29,071 bases of DNA from Hyphomicrobiales bacterium. Its GTDB lineage: Bacteria > Pseudomonadota > Alphaproteobacteria > Rhizobiales > JALURZ01. Each line of letters begins with the position of its first letter. The stretch's first letter is position 1. The position numbers and the translations under genes were made by a program. Positions 1 through 8,331 of the stretch are shown one piece after another. The stretch is from contig JALURZ010000271.1 of assembly GCA_027058735.1 (NCBI GenBank), forward strand, positions 1-29,071. The letters are read 5' to 3'. Below the pieces are notes generated by a model. The model saw only the letters and a list, made by a program, of their open reading frames with translations, did not search any database and was not told the origin of the DNA.

Positions 1-1748
1 TCGGCGGCCGGCCCCTTGAGGTCGCGCTTGAGGACCTTGGCCACATGCAGGCAGACATCGAGCCCGACCTGATCGGCCAGTTCGATCGGCCCCATGGGCA
101 TGCCGAAGCGTTCCGCCGCCGCATCGATGGTTTCGGCTTTCGTGCCTTCCCCGTAACAGGCCAGCGCTTCCTGCAGATAGGGCGTCAGCGCCCGGTTCAC
201 CAGAAAGCCCGGCGAGCTTCTGACCGGCAGGGGCAGGCGGTCCATGGCGTGGGTGAACGCAATGGCGCGCGCGCGCGCATCGCCCGCGAGCTTCGCGTGG
301 GTGACCACCTCAACGAGGGGCATGCGCGCGACCGGATTAAAGAAATGCAGCCCAACGAAGCGCTCCGGTTTTTTCAGTCCTTTGGCCAGCTGTTCCAGGG
401 AAATGCTCGATGTGTTGGTGGCCAGGATCGCGTCATCGCGCATCCGCGCCTCGACATCCTTGAAGACCGCCTTTTTGATCTTGAGGTCTTCGGGCACCAC
501 CTCGATGACGAGATCGGCGCCCGCGATGCCGTCGCCCCTGACATCGGGAACCAGCCGGTCGAAGGCGGCGCGAATATCGGCTTCGATCTTCAGCTTGCGC
601 TTGAACAGTTTGGCCGCGCGTTTCATGGCCGGCGCGATGAGTTCGCTCTCCCGGTCCTGCAAGCTCACCGTAAAGCCCATGGCCGCGCACCAGGCCGCGA
701 TATCGCCGCCCATGGTGCCCGCGCCGATCACATGTACCCGGGAAACGCCGCTTTGCGCGCCCTTGGCAAACGACTTGAGCCGTTCGCGCAAAAAGAACAC
801 GCGCACCAGGTTTTGCGCCGTATCGCCGGCCAGAAGACGCGCAAAAGACGGTGTTTCCATCTTGCGCATGGCCGCATCACTGCCGCCATGCTCGCGCCAC
901 AGGTCGATCAGGGCGAACGGGGCGGGGTAATGTTCAGGGCTCGCCTTGGCGGCGGTCTGGCGGCGCATCTGCCAGGCGGAGAGGCGGCGCACGGGGCCAA
1001 GACGCAACAGGGGCGCATACCAGGGCCGTCTGGCCTGGCGCAATCTGCCGCTGACCGCGGCGGCAACGGCGGCCTCGAAATGGCGCTCCTCGACGAGCGC
1101 ATCCACGAGGCCCGCGTTTTTCGCGGCCTTGGCGCGCAGTGTCCTGCCGGTCAGCATCAGGGTCATGGCCTGGAGCGGGTTCGATCCGCGCAGGATGCGC
1201 CAGGTTCCCGCAAGGCCCGGATGCAGGCCCAGCAGCACTTCGGGAAACCCGAGCCGGGCATCGCTTCGCGCGATCCGGAATTTGCACGCCAACGCCAGTT
1301 CCAGCCCGCCGCCGAGGCAGAACCCGTGGATCAGCGCGATGGTGGGGGCGGGGAACTGCTCCAGCCGGTCGAGGACGCCGAGCGCCTCGCGCAACCGGTC
1401 GGCGATTTTGACTTCGTCGCGCATGGCCTTGAAGTCGCCGATTTCGGCGCCGGCGATAAAGCCGCTCGTCTTGGCGGAGCGGAGAACAAGGCCCTTGACG
1501 CCGGTCTTTTTCAGTTCACCCAGAATCTTGTCAAGTTCGCGTATCACCCCTTCCGACAGCGTATTCGCGCTGGCGCCCTTCTTGTCGAGCAGGGCCCAGG
1601 CGACCTCGTCATCGCCGATCGAGACGCGCCAGTTCTTCAGCCCCATCTTGAGGGGCTTGCGGGTTGCGGGGAGCTGATCGGTGCCGCTGAGAGGCTCAAC
1701 GGTGAGGGCCTCAAGCGCGGCCTTTCGCGCTGCATTCATGTCGCGCAT
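1..1748 (-). CDS. fadJ: 3-hydroxyacyl-CoA dehydrogenase / enoyl-CoA hydratase (FadB/FadJ type), 3' end outside window
   Basis: Bifunctional beta-oxidation enzyme that hydrates enoyl-CoA and oxidises 3-hydroxyacyl-CoA with NAD. Reading the minus strand, the frame is open for 582 codons to the window edge. The N-terminal half is a crotonase domain (oxyanion-hole segment SGFIAGAEIGDFK). It is followed by a Rossmann dinucleotide site VIGAGTMGGDIAAW (around 690-740) and the dehydrogenase motif HFFNPVARMPLVEVV (around 300-345). Families of this type run to about 700-740 residues, so roughly 120-160 C-terminal residues lie outside. I place the start at ATG 1748: it overlaps the thiolase stop as TGATG and has GGAGG 7 nt upstream. 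An in-frame ATG at 1739 is less well placed. Overlap and order (fadE-fadI-fadJ) imply one operon with translational coupling. FadB and FadJ cannot be separated here; the separate FadI-like thiolase upstream favours FadJ. Confidence 0.9.
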   Translation of the reverse strand, partial: MRDMNAARKAALEALTVEPLSGTDQLPATRKPLKMGLKNWRVSIGDDEVAWALLDKKGASANTLSEGVIRELDKILGELKKTGVKGLVLRSAKTSGFIAGAEIGDFKAMRDEVKIADRLREALGVLDRLEQFPAPTIALIHGFCLGGGLELALACKFRIARSDARLGFPEVLLGLHPGLAGTWRILRGSNPLQAMTLMLTGRTLRAKAAKNAGLVDALVEERHFEAAVAAAVSGRLRQARRPWYAPLLRLGPVRRLSAWQMRRQTAAKASPEHYPAPFALIDLWREHGGSDAAMRKMETPSFARLLAGDTAQNLVRVFFLRERLKSFAKGAQSGVSRVHVIGAGTMGGDIAAWCAAMGFTVSLQDRESELIAPAMKRAAKLFKRKLKIEADIRAAFDRLVPDVRGDGIAGADLVIEVVPEDLKIKKAVFKDVEARMRDDAILATNTSSISLEQLAKGLKKPERFVGLHFFNPVARMPLVEVVTHAKLAGDARARAIAFTHAMDRLPLPVRSSPGFLVNRALTPYLQEALACYGEGTKAETIDAAAERFGMPMGPIELADQVGLDVCLHVAKVLKRDLKGPAA

Positions 1749-3064
1749 CACAACACCTCCACCAGCATCGCGCCGCCCATGCCGCCGCCGATACATTCCG
1801 TCGCGATGCCGCGTCTGGCGCCGAGGCGTTTGAGCACATGCACCAGATGCAGCACGATGCGGTTGCCGCTGGTGCCCACGGGATGGCCGAGCGACACCGC
1901 GCCGCCATCGACATTGAGACGCCGCCGGTCGAGCGCGCCGAGCGGCTTGTCGAGGCCCAGCACGTCGCGGCAAAATCCCTTGTCCTTCCACGCTTCGAGG
2001 CAGGACAGGACCTGAGCCGCGAAGGCTTCATTGATTTCCCAGGCGCCGATATCCTTGAGGCCCAGCCTGTTGCGCTTCAGGACCGGCGTTGACGCGATCA
2101 CCGGCCCCAGCCCCATCACCGAGGGGTCGCAGGCCGCCCATTCGGCATCGACGATGCGCGCGATGGGTTCAAGGTCATAGCGCTTCACGGCCTCTTCCGA
2201 CGCGCAGATCGTCCAGCACGCGCCATCGGTGATCTGGGAACTGTTGCCCGCCGTCACCTTGCCATAGGGCCGCTCGAAGGCGGGTTTGAGCCTGGCCAGA
2301 TTTTCGACCGTGTTGTCGGGGCGCACCCCGTCGTCGAAATCATACAGCCGGCCGTCCTTTCCGAACAGCGGTTCCAGCTCGTTGAGCCAGCCTTTCTTGT
2401 GCGCGGTGGCAAGCCGCTTGTGGCTTTGCACCGCATAGGCGTCGGCCGCCTCGCGGGACACGGAAAACCGGTGCGCCAGCAGTTCCGCGGTCTGGCCCAT
2501 ATTGATCCTGACGACCGGGTCGGTCAGGCCGCGCAGGATGCCGATGCTGGGCGCGAACATGGAGGGGTGCACGCGGGCCATCACTTTCAGTTTCCGCAAC
2601 AGGGATTTCGCGCCGAACAGATCCCCATACCAGTTGACGGCTTTCGCGTTGAACAGCAGCGGCGCGTGGCTCAGCGCCTCGGTGCCGCCGGCGAGGATCA
2701 GATCGGCATCGCCGCCGGCGATATAGCGGTAGGCGGTGTCGATCGACTGCATGCCCGATGCGCAGTTGCGCTGCACCGTCCAGCCCGGCACCTCCGCGCC
2801 GCAGCCAAGCCTGAGCGCGGCGACCCGGCCCGGGTTGACTTCATCGGCATGGACATTGACGCAGCCGAGGATGACATCGTCGAACGCCTCGGGCGAGAAC
2901 GGTTGGCGCAGCAACAGCGGGCGCCCCGCCGCGACCGCCAGATCCACCGGCGTGAACGGATTGGGTTTGCCGCGCGCGCGCAAAAACGGCGTGCGGGCAC
3001 CATCTATGATGTAGACCGGGCGGCCTTTTTCGGTGTTTTGCGAGATGGTTTGCTTCGGCGCGAT
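1748..3064 (-). CDS. fadI: acetyl-CoA C-acyltransferase (FadI-type thiolase) with apparent ATC start
   Basis: Thiolase that cleaves 3-ketoacyl-CoA with CoA in the last beta-oxidation step. Seen: N-terminal IIDGARTPFLRARGKPNPF, nucleophilic cysteine in QRNCASGMQSID (about residue 101), NEAFAAQ, GHPVGTSGNRI, and the second catalytic cysteine in ECIGGGMGGAML near the C-terminus. The frame has no ATG, GTG or TTG between the stop near 3126 and the conserved IIDGARTPF; the first conventional candidate, TTG at 2983, would delete that motif. A strong AAGGGAGG (3078-3071) lies 6 nt before an in-frame ATC at 3064-3062. Starting there gives 438 residues, matching the usual FadI length of about 436. The gene overlaps the fadE 3' end by 61 nt and couples to fadJ by TGATG. 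The enzyme call is firm; the start is inferred and could reflect a base error turning ATG into ATC. Confidence 0.88.
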   Translation of the reverse strand: MAPKQTISQNTEKGRPVYIIDGARTPFLRARGKPNPFTPVDLAVAAGRPLLLRQPFSPEAFDDVILGCVNVHADEVNPGRVAALRLGCGAEVPGWTVQRNCASGMQSIDTAYRYIAGGDADLILAGGTEALSHAPLLFNAKAVNWYGDLFGAKSLLRKLKVMARVHPSMFAPSIGILRGLTDPVVRINMGQTAELLAHRFSVSREAADAYAVQSHKRLATAHKKGWLNELEPLFGKDGRLYDFDDGVRPDNTVENLARLKPAFERPYGKVTAGNSSQITDGACWTICASEEAVKRYDLEPIARIVDAEWAACDPSVMGLGPVIASTPVLKRNRLGLKDIGAWEINEAFAAQVLSCLEAWKDKGFCRDVLGLDKPLGALDRRRLNVDGGAVSLGHPVGTSGNRIVLHLVHVLKRLGARRGIATECIGGGMGGAMLVEVL

Positions 3065-5355
3065 GGGCCGCCTCCCTTGGCTGTCCTGACTGTCTTGGCC
3101 GGCGAACGGGCCTGTTTGCTGGCTCTATAGCGTTGCGCGGGCGGGGTCAATTCGTCCGGCGCGAAATCATCGACCTTGAGCGCCTCGCGCACCAGCGCCT
3201 GGGCCTCGTGAAGATCTTCCGCCTCATCCGCGGTGATGACGTCGCCCGCCAGCGCCATTTCGATATCGTGGATCTTGGCGGCCTTCATTTTGGCCCGCAC
3301 CGCGGCGAGGCTGTCCACCTTGCGGTGGGCGGCGTCAAGCAGTCCGATCGGCGTGTCGGAGCCGCCGATATGGATGCCGCCTGTCAGCCGGTTGCGCGCC
3401 GGCGAGGGCGCCTGGATGAGCCTGGCGCATTCCTGCGACAGATGATCGGACGGCACCGGCATGTTGCGGCCGAACGGCAGCAGGATCGCGCGCAACACCC
3501 AGGCCAGCGGCCGCGAGGGCAGATTGAGCAGGACCTCATGCAGTTTCTGCTGGGCGAGCGACAGCGAGGTGCGGCACGACCAGTGCACCAGCGCCAGGTC
3601 GCCCTGGGGGCGGCCATCGTCCTCGAACCGCTTGAGCACGGCGCTCAGGAGATACAGTTCGCTCAATATATCGCCGAGCCGGCCCGACAGCATTTCGCGG
3701 CGCTTCAGGGCGCCGCCCATGGACACCAGGGCGGCTTCGCTTAAAAGCGCGAAAGCCGCGCACATGCGGTTGGCCTGGCGGAAATACCTGGCCGTCGGGC
3801 CGCGCACCGGAGAGGGGGCGAAAAAGCCCGCCGTCCAGGAATGAAACAACGCCCTGGCGAACGTCTTGAGCTGGAAACGCAGGTGTTTGAAAAACGCGTC
3901 GTCGAAATCCTCCAGACCGGCCTGCTGGTCCGGGTTGGTCGCGGCCATCATTTCGCGCAGGATATAGGGGTGGCAGCGGATCGCGCCCTGACCGAAAATG
4001 ATCAGGCTGCGGGTCAGGATATTGGCGCCCTCAACGGTGATCGCCACCGGCACGGCGCGGTAGGTGTTGCCCAGATAATTGCGCGGCCCGTCGCACACCG
4101 CGCGCCCGCCATGGACATCCATGGCGTCGTTGAGCACCGAGCGCAGGCGTTCGGTCGCGTGATATTTGAGAATGCCGGAAATGACGGCGGGCTTCTCGCC
4201 CAGATCGAGGGCAAGCGTCGTCAGGCGCCGGGCGGAATCGACGGTATAGGTCTGGCCGGCAATGCGGGCCATCACTTCCTGCACGCCGGAGAAATTTCCG
4301 ATCGGCATATTGAACTGTTCGCGCACGCGGGCATAGGCGCCGGTGGTGTGGGCGCAGACCTTGAGGGCGGCGGTGCTGAGGGAGGGCAGCGAGATGCCGC
4401 GCCCCGCGGCCAGCGCGCTGACCAGCATCTTCCAGCCTTCGCCGACCCGTGCCTTGCCGCCGATGACCCAGTCCATCGGGATGAACACGTCGTCGCCCGA
4501 ATTGGGCCCGTTCTGGAAGGCCTGCATGGCGGGCAGGTGACGCCGGCCGATCTTGACGCCGGGCGTGTCGGCGGGCACCAGCGCGACCGTGATGCCCAAC
4601 TCCTCCCTGTCGCCCATCAGACGATCGGGATCATACAGCTTGAAGGCCAGCCCCAGCAGCGTGGCAATCGGGCCAAGAGTGATATAGCGCTTCGACCAGG
4701 TCACCCGCATGCCGAGGGTCTTCTTGCCCTTCCAGGTCCGGTAGCAGACGATGCCGCGATCGGTCATGGCGGCGGCGTCGGAGCCGGCCTCCAGACTGGT
4801 CAGGGCAAAACAGGGGATCTCGCGGCCATCGGCAAGACGCGGGAGATAGTGGGACTTCTGCGCATCGGTGCCGTAGGCCATGATGAGTTCGCCGGGCCCC
4901 AGCGAATTGGGCACGATCACCGACACGGCCGCCGAGGAGCCACGGCTGGCAAGCTTGACGATCACATCGGAATGGGCGGTCGCGGAAAACCCCAGCCCGC
5001 CGTATTCCTCCGGGATGATCATGCCCAGAAAGCCCTTGGCCTTGATGAAATCCCACACCTTGTCCGGCACCTTGCGCTGGACGAAATTGATGTCCCAGTC
5101 GTCCACCATGGCGCACAGTTCTTCAACCGGCCCATCGAGAAACGCCTGTTCCTTTTCGCTCAGTCTGGAGGTGCCAAGGGCGAGCAGCTTCTTCCAGTTC
5201 GGACGGCCGGAAAATATTTCCGCATCCCACCACACCGTGCCGGCCTCGAGCGCCTCGCGCTCGGTGTCGGACATGCGGGGCAGGTATTTGCGGATCATTT
5301 CGAGCACCGGCCCGGAAATATAGCGGCGGCGCAACTCGACAGTTTTCGAAATCAT
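3004..5355 (-). CDS. fadE: Acyl-CoA dehydrogenase, FadE (YafH) type
   Basis: FAD-dependent acyl-CoA dehydrogenase of the long FadE class, first step of fatty-acid beta-oxidation. The 783-residue product is close to the E. coli FadE length (814). Seen: N-terminal acyl-CoA dehydrogenase region with GMIIPEEYGGLGFSA, CFALTSLEAGSDAAAM, then RGISLPSLSTAALK, MDVHGGRAVCDGP and TVEGANILTRSLIIFGQGA. The C-terminal part (LTGGIHIGG, KVDDFAPDELTPP) fits the FadE-specific C-terminal domain. I use ATG 5355 (MISKTVELRRRY), which has AGGGAG 7 nt upstream; an in-frame ATG at 5442 lacks such a site. After DDFAPDELTPP the protein carries an odd Lys/Arg/Ser-rich tail of about 40 residues, part of which overlaps the thiolase start. 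First gene of the fadE-fadI-fadJ operon. Confidence 0.93.
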   Translation of the reverse strand: MISKTVELRRRYISGPVLEMIRKYLPRMSDTEREALEAGTVWWDAEIFSGRPNWKKLLALGTSRLSEKEQAFLDGPVEELCAMVDDWDINFVQRKVPDKVWDFIKAKGFLGMIIPEEYGGLGFSATAHSDVIVKLASRGSSAAVSVIVPNSLGPGELIMAYGTDAQKSHYLPRLADGREIPCFALTSLEAGSDAAAMTDRGIVCYRTWKGKKTLGMRVTWSKRYITLGPIATLLGLAFKLYDPDRLMGDREELGITVALVPADTPGVKIGRRHLPAMQAFQNGPNSGDDVFIPMDWVIGGKARVGEGWKMLVSALAAGRGISLPSLSTAALKVCAHTTGAYARVREQFNMPIGNFSGVQEVMARIAGQTYTVDSARRLTTLALDLGEKPAVISGILKYHATERLRSVLNDAMDVHGGRAVCDGPRNYLGNTYRAVPVAITVEGANILTRSLIIFGQGAIRCHPYILREMMAATNPDQQAGLEDFDDAFFKHLRFQLKTFARALFHSWTAGFFAPSPVRGPTARYFRQANRMCAAFALLSEAALVSMGGALKRREMLSGRLGDILSELYLLSAVLKRFEDDGRPQGDLALVHWSCRTSLSLAQQKLHEVLLNLPSRPLAWVLRAILLPFGRNMPVPSDHLSQECARLIQAPSPARNRLTGGIHIGGSDTPIGLLDAAHRKVDSLAAVRAKMKAAKIHDIEMALAGDVITADEAEDLHEAQALVREALKVDDFAPDELTPPAQRYRASKQARSPAKTVRTAKGGGPSRRSKPSRKTPKKAARSTS
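3062..3078 (-). promoter_or_regulatory. Ribosome binding site deciding the fadI start
   Basis: On the minus strand AAGGGAGG occupies 3078-3071, followed by a 6-nt spacer CGGCCC and then ATC at 3064-3062, in frame with the thiolase. The strength and spacing are ideal for initiation, which is why I prefer ATC over TTG 2983. It lies inside the fadE coding frame, so translating ribosomes from fadE would pass over it. Confidence 0.6.
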
Positions 5356-5738
5356 ATCGCGTCTCCCTGACTGGCACGGGGCTGTGGCGAAACGAAAACC
5401 CGGTTCATCAAACCACCGGCAATGCGAAGGCGAATGGCGCAACAGGTCGGTATCCGACCATCAAGTGTCGCGAATGCACGTTATGTGCGGGTCATCCAGA
5501 CAATAATTCAACGGTGATGGGTATTCAACAGAACTCGGCGGAAATTTCCGTGTCTGGCGCGCGCGCCGCACCGCCCACGAGTAGCGGCCCCGCCCGGCGG
5601 CGTCAAGGCGGCGCGGGGCGAACCGGGGGGCGGCGGATATCGCCGCCGCGATATGGTTGCCGTCTTGCGCATCGGCGGCGAAGTTGAGGGGGGTGCATCC
5701 GGGAATGCGCGGCGGAACAGGGCCTCGCATGCATATTG
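5356..5738. other. Intergenic region between fadE and the ABC transporter
   Basis: Divergent spacer with no convincing gene. It should hold the fadE promoter, but I could not pick a clear -35/-10 pair for the minus strand. It contains one operator-like palindrome (5445-5459, listed separately) and a GC-rich hairpin GGCGGCG-gatat-CGCCGCC at 5629-5647. Confidence 0.5.
5445..5459. promoter_or_regulatory. Operator-like palindrome upstream of fadE
   Basis: GGTCGG-TAT-CCGACC, perfect 6-bp arms with a 3-nt centre, lies about 90-105 bp upstream of the fadE ATG. TetR- and GntR-type regulators of beta-oxidation operons typically bind sites of this size, but no regulator gene is in this part of the window, so the link is inference. 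Confidence 0.35.
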
Positions 5739-5766
5739 TTGACAGGCCGGGTGTGTTTGATACGGT
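5739..5766 (+). promoter_or_regulatory. Candidate sigma-70 promoter of the ABC transporter operon
   Basis: Consensus -35 TTGACA (5739-5744), 16-nt spacer, then a weaker -10 TACGGT (5761-5766). Transcription would start near 5773, giving a leader of about 50 nt before the ATPase gene. The -35 is perfect; the -10 matches only partly. Confidence 0.45.
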
Positions 5767-5821
5767 TGAGCGGCGCCGGTGAGAGAAAAAAAAAGGCCGG
5801 CGAAATCGATTGGGGGAGGTA

Positions 5822-6937
5822 ATGGGTCAAAACGGTAGCGAGGCGTTTGTCCGTTTCGAAGGTGTTCAGAAGAGCTATGACGGCGAAACGCTTGTTGTCA
5901 AAGATCTCAATCTGGATATTCCGAAAGGCGAGTTCGTCACGATGCTTGGCCCCTCGGGGTCGGGCAAGACCACCTGCCTGATGATGCTGGCGGGCTTCGA
6001 GCCGGCGACACATGGCGAAATCTACCTTGACGGCCAACCCATCAACAACGTGCCGCCGCACAAGCGCGAAATCGGCATGGTGTTTCAGAACTATGCGCTG
6101 TTCCCGCATATGACGGTTGCGGAAAACCTGGCGTTCCCCCTCCAGGTCCGCAGGATGAGCAAGGCGGATATAGAGACCAAGGTCAAGCGCGCGCTGGACA
6201 TGGTGGAACTGGGGGCGTTCGGCGGGCGCCGCCCGGCCCAGCTTTCAGGCGGCCAGCAGCAGCGCGTCGCGGTTGCCCGCGCGCTGGTGTTCGAACCCGA
6301 TCTGATCTTGATGGACGAGCCTCTGGGCGCGCTTGACAAACAATTGCGCGAGCAGATGCAATATGAGATCAAGCACATTCACGAGAGCCTCGAAGTCACG
6401 GTGGTCTATGTGACCCATGACCAGGCCGAAGCGCTGACCATGTCGAACCGGATTGCCGTGTTCAACGACGGGATCATTCAGCAGATTTCTTCGCCCGACA
6501 CGCTCTACGAAGCGCCCGAGACGTCGTTCGTGGCGCATTTCATCGGCGAAAACAACAAGCTGGACGGCACGATACAAAGTGTCGGCAAGGGAACGTGCAA
6601 GGTCAGGCTCGACACCGGTGAAACGGTGACCGCCAAGGCGGTGAACGTGAAGGAGAAGGGATCGCGCACCAGCATGTCGCTCCGGCCCGAGCGCATCGTG
6701 ATCAATCCGAAAGGCAAGTCCGTGCCCAATATTCTCAAGGGCAAGATTCAGGAACTGATCTATCTGGGCGATCATATTCGCACCCGAATGACGGTGGCCG
6801 GTCATGATGATTTCATCGTCAAGATACCCAATACATTCGGCCATGAGCCGCTGGCCGAAGGATCAACGGTGAATGTGGGCTGGGAATCGGAGGATTGCCG
6901 CGCCCTCGACTTTACCGAGGCTCACGGGCCGGGTTGA
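5822..6937 (+). CDS. ABC transporter ATP-binding protein, PotA-like
   Basis: Cytoplasmic ATPase of a polyamine/opine/iron-type importer. In the 371-residue product the Walker A motif GPSGSGKTT is at 43-51, the Q-loop at Q89, the signature LSGGQQQR at 141-148, Walker B LILMDE at 161-166, and the switch histidine in VTHDQ at 199. The C-terminal third fits a TOBE_2 domain, which this subfamily uses for regulation. I start at ATG 5822. The GGAGG at 5815-5819 is only 2 nt from it, which is unusually tight; a TTG at 5810 is possible but has no better site. It is the first gene of a four-gene set (ATPase, binding protein, two permeases). The substrate cannot be read from the sequence. Confidence 0.9.
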   Translation: MGQNGSEAFVRFEGVQKSYDGETLVVKDLNLDIPKGEFVTMLGPSGSGKTTCLMMLAGFEPATHGEIYLDGQPINNVPPHKREIGMVFQNYALFPHMTVAENLAFPLQVRRMSKADIETKVKRALDMVELGAFGGRRPAQLSGGQQQRVAVARALVFEPDLILMDEPLGALDKQLREQMQYEIKHIHESLEVTVVYVTHDQAEALTMSNRIAVFNDGIIQQISSPDTLYEAPETSFVAHFIGENNKLDGTIQSVGKGTCKVRLDTGETVTAKAVNVKEKGSRTSMSLRPERIVINPKGKSVPNILKGKIQELIYLGDHIRTRMTVAGHDDFIVKIPNTFGHEPLAEGSTVNVGWESEDCRALDFTEAHGPG

Positions 6938-7101
6938 TCCGTGGTCCGGAACGGCCGCCGGGCGCGGTTCGTTCGATCGTCGCGCGGACGCCGAGATCGC
7001 GAATGCGCAAACTGAACCGGGGTGATTGTCAACAACACATGAAATACAAGCATCTCAGTAGCCGGCGGGAAACCGCCAAACGTTGAAAAAGGGAGTATGA
7101 A
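6938..7101 (+). other. Spacer before the binding-protein gene with a small hairpin
   Basis: The spacer carries GGCGG-GAAA-CCGCC at 7064-7077, a 5-bp stem capped by a GNRA-type tetraloop, ending 13 nt before the strong ribosome site at 7089-7094. It could be an mRNA processing or stabilising element at the 5' end of the binding-protein message. I saw no clear promoter. Confidence 0.35.
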
Positions 7102-8235
7102 ATGAAAAAACTTCTCAAATCAGGGAGCGCGCTGAGCGCACTCGCGGCGGCGGGCATAATCGCAGCCGGCGTCACCGCCACCTCACCGGTGAGCGCCCAG
7201 ACGACGCTTACCATCGTGTCGTGGGGCGGGGCCTATTCCAAGAGCCAGCAGAACGCCTATCACGATCCCTACATGAAGCTCAATCCGGGCATCAAGATCA
7301 TCAACGATGATTCCGCGGCCGAAGGTCTCGCCAAGCTGCGTGCCCAGGTGGAAGCCAAGAACGTGACCTGGGATCTGGTGGACATGGTTGCCGCCAGCGC
7401 GATCACCGCGTGTGACGATGGCCTCGTGGAAACCATCGATCCGGACAGGGATCTGGCGCCGGCCCCCGACGGCACGCCGGCCTCCAAGGATTTCCTTGAA
7501 GGCACGCTGACCCCGGGGGGGACGAACTGCTTTATTCCGCAGATCGTCTATTCGACCACGTTCGGCTACCGCATCGACAAGGTGAAGACCAAGCCGACAA
7601 GCGTGTGCGACGTTTTTGATCTCAAGAAAATCCCCGGCAAGCGCGCCCTTGAGAAAGCCCCGATCGGCAATATCGAATGGGCGCTTCTGTGCTCCGGCGT
7701 GCCCCAGAAGGACCTCTACAAGGTCATGAGCACGAAGGAGGGCATCGACAAGGCCTTCAAGAAGCTCGACACCATCAAGAGCAGCGTTATCTGGTGGACC
7801 AAGGGCGCACAGACCCCGCAGCTTCTGGCCGACGGCGAAGTGGTCATGGGTTCGACCTATAATGGCCGCCTGTTCTCGCTCATCGAAGAGAAGAAACAGC
7901 CGGTCGCCATGTTGTGGGACTACCAGGTCTTTGATCTGGACGGCTGGGTCATCCCGAAGGGCGGCAAGAATCTCGCCGAAGTCAAGAAATTCGTGAGATT
8001 CGCGACCGACACCCAGCGTCTGGCGGACCAGGCCAAATACATCTCCTACGGTCCGGCGAGAAAATCCTCAGCACCGCTGGTGGGCAAGCACGCCACGCTC
8101 GGTATCGACATGGCGCCGCACATGCCGACAAACCCGAAAAACGCCAAGACGACCATTCTGTTCAACTACGAATGGTGGGCGGACAACCGGGCTTCGCTCG
8201 ACGAACGTTTCAACGCCTGGCTGGCGAAGAAATAG
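7102..8235 (+). CDS. ABC transporter substrate-binding protein, PotD-like
   Basis: Periplasmic solute-binding protein of the importer, 377 residues. A Sec signal peptide is evident: MKKLLKSG, a hydrophobic Ala-rich core, and a cleavage site after VSA at residue 32. The mature protein begins QTTLTIVSWGGAYSKSQQ, typical of polyamine/opine-family binding proteins, and contains WDLVDMVAASA, GSTYNGRLF and DGWVIPKGG. AGGGAG precedes the ATG by about 7 nt. Spacing to the ATPase gene is 164 nt; a strong stem-loop follows the stop codon. The family covers putrescine, spermidine, opines and other cationic or organic solutes; nothing here fixes the ligand. Confidence 0.88.
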   Translation: MKKLLKSGSALSALAAAGIIAAGVTATSPVSAQTTLTIVSWGGAYSKSQQNAYHDPYMKLNPGIKIINDDSAAEGLAKLRAQVEAKNVTWDLVDMVAASAITACDDGLVETIDPDRDLAPAPDGTPASKDFLEGTLTPGGTNCFIPQIVYSTTFGYRIDKVKTKPTSVCDVFDLKKIPGKRALEKAPIGNIEWALLCSGVPQKDLYKVMSTKEGIDKAFKKLDTIKSSVIWWTKGAQTPQLLADGEVVMGSTYNGRLFSLIEEKKQPVAMLWDYQVFDLDGWVIPKGGKNLAEVKKFVRFATDTQRLADQAKYISYGPARKSSAPLVGKHATLGIDMAPHMPTNPKNAKTTILFNYEWWADNRASLDERFNAWLAKK

Positions 8236-8252
8236 TTCCCCGCGCACGGGAG

Positions 8253-8283
8253 TCGTGGAAGGGGCGCCCCGCCCCTTCCACGA
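8253..8283 (+). terminator. Intra-operon stem-loop after the binding-protein gene
   Basis: TCGTGGAAGGGGCG - CCC - CGCCCCTTCCACGA is a perfect 14-bp stem with a 3-nt loop, starting 17 nt after the binding-protein stop. No run of T follows, so it is not a standard terminator. Stem-loops at this place in binding-protein operons are known to protect the upstream mRNA and let the binding protein be made in excess over the permeases. Confidence 0.75.
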
Positions 8284-8331
8284 TACCGCGTAATTTCTAT
8301 CCAGGGGCAAACCAACCGGGGGCACCAAAAA

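Noticed and set aside
45..2015. Long plus-strand open frame opposite fadJ and fadI
   Set aside because: It runs antisense to two clear enzymes, spans their boundary and shows no recognisable domain. High GC depletes stops in the antisense frames.
2981..2983. TTG 2983 as the thiolase start
   Set aside because: It would remove the conserved IIDGARTPF strand and has no ribosome site; the family is about 27 residues longer.
2698..3003. ATG at 3003 (TAGATG after fadE) as a gene start
   Set aside because: It overlaps the fadE stop neatly but reads a different frame from the thiolase and gives an Arg-rich product with no family character.
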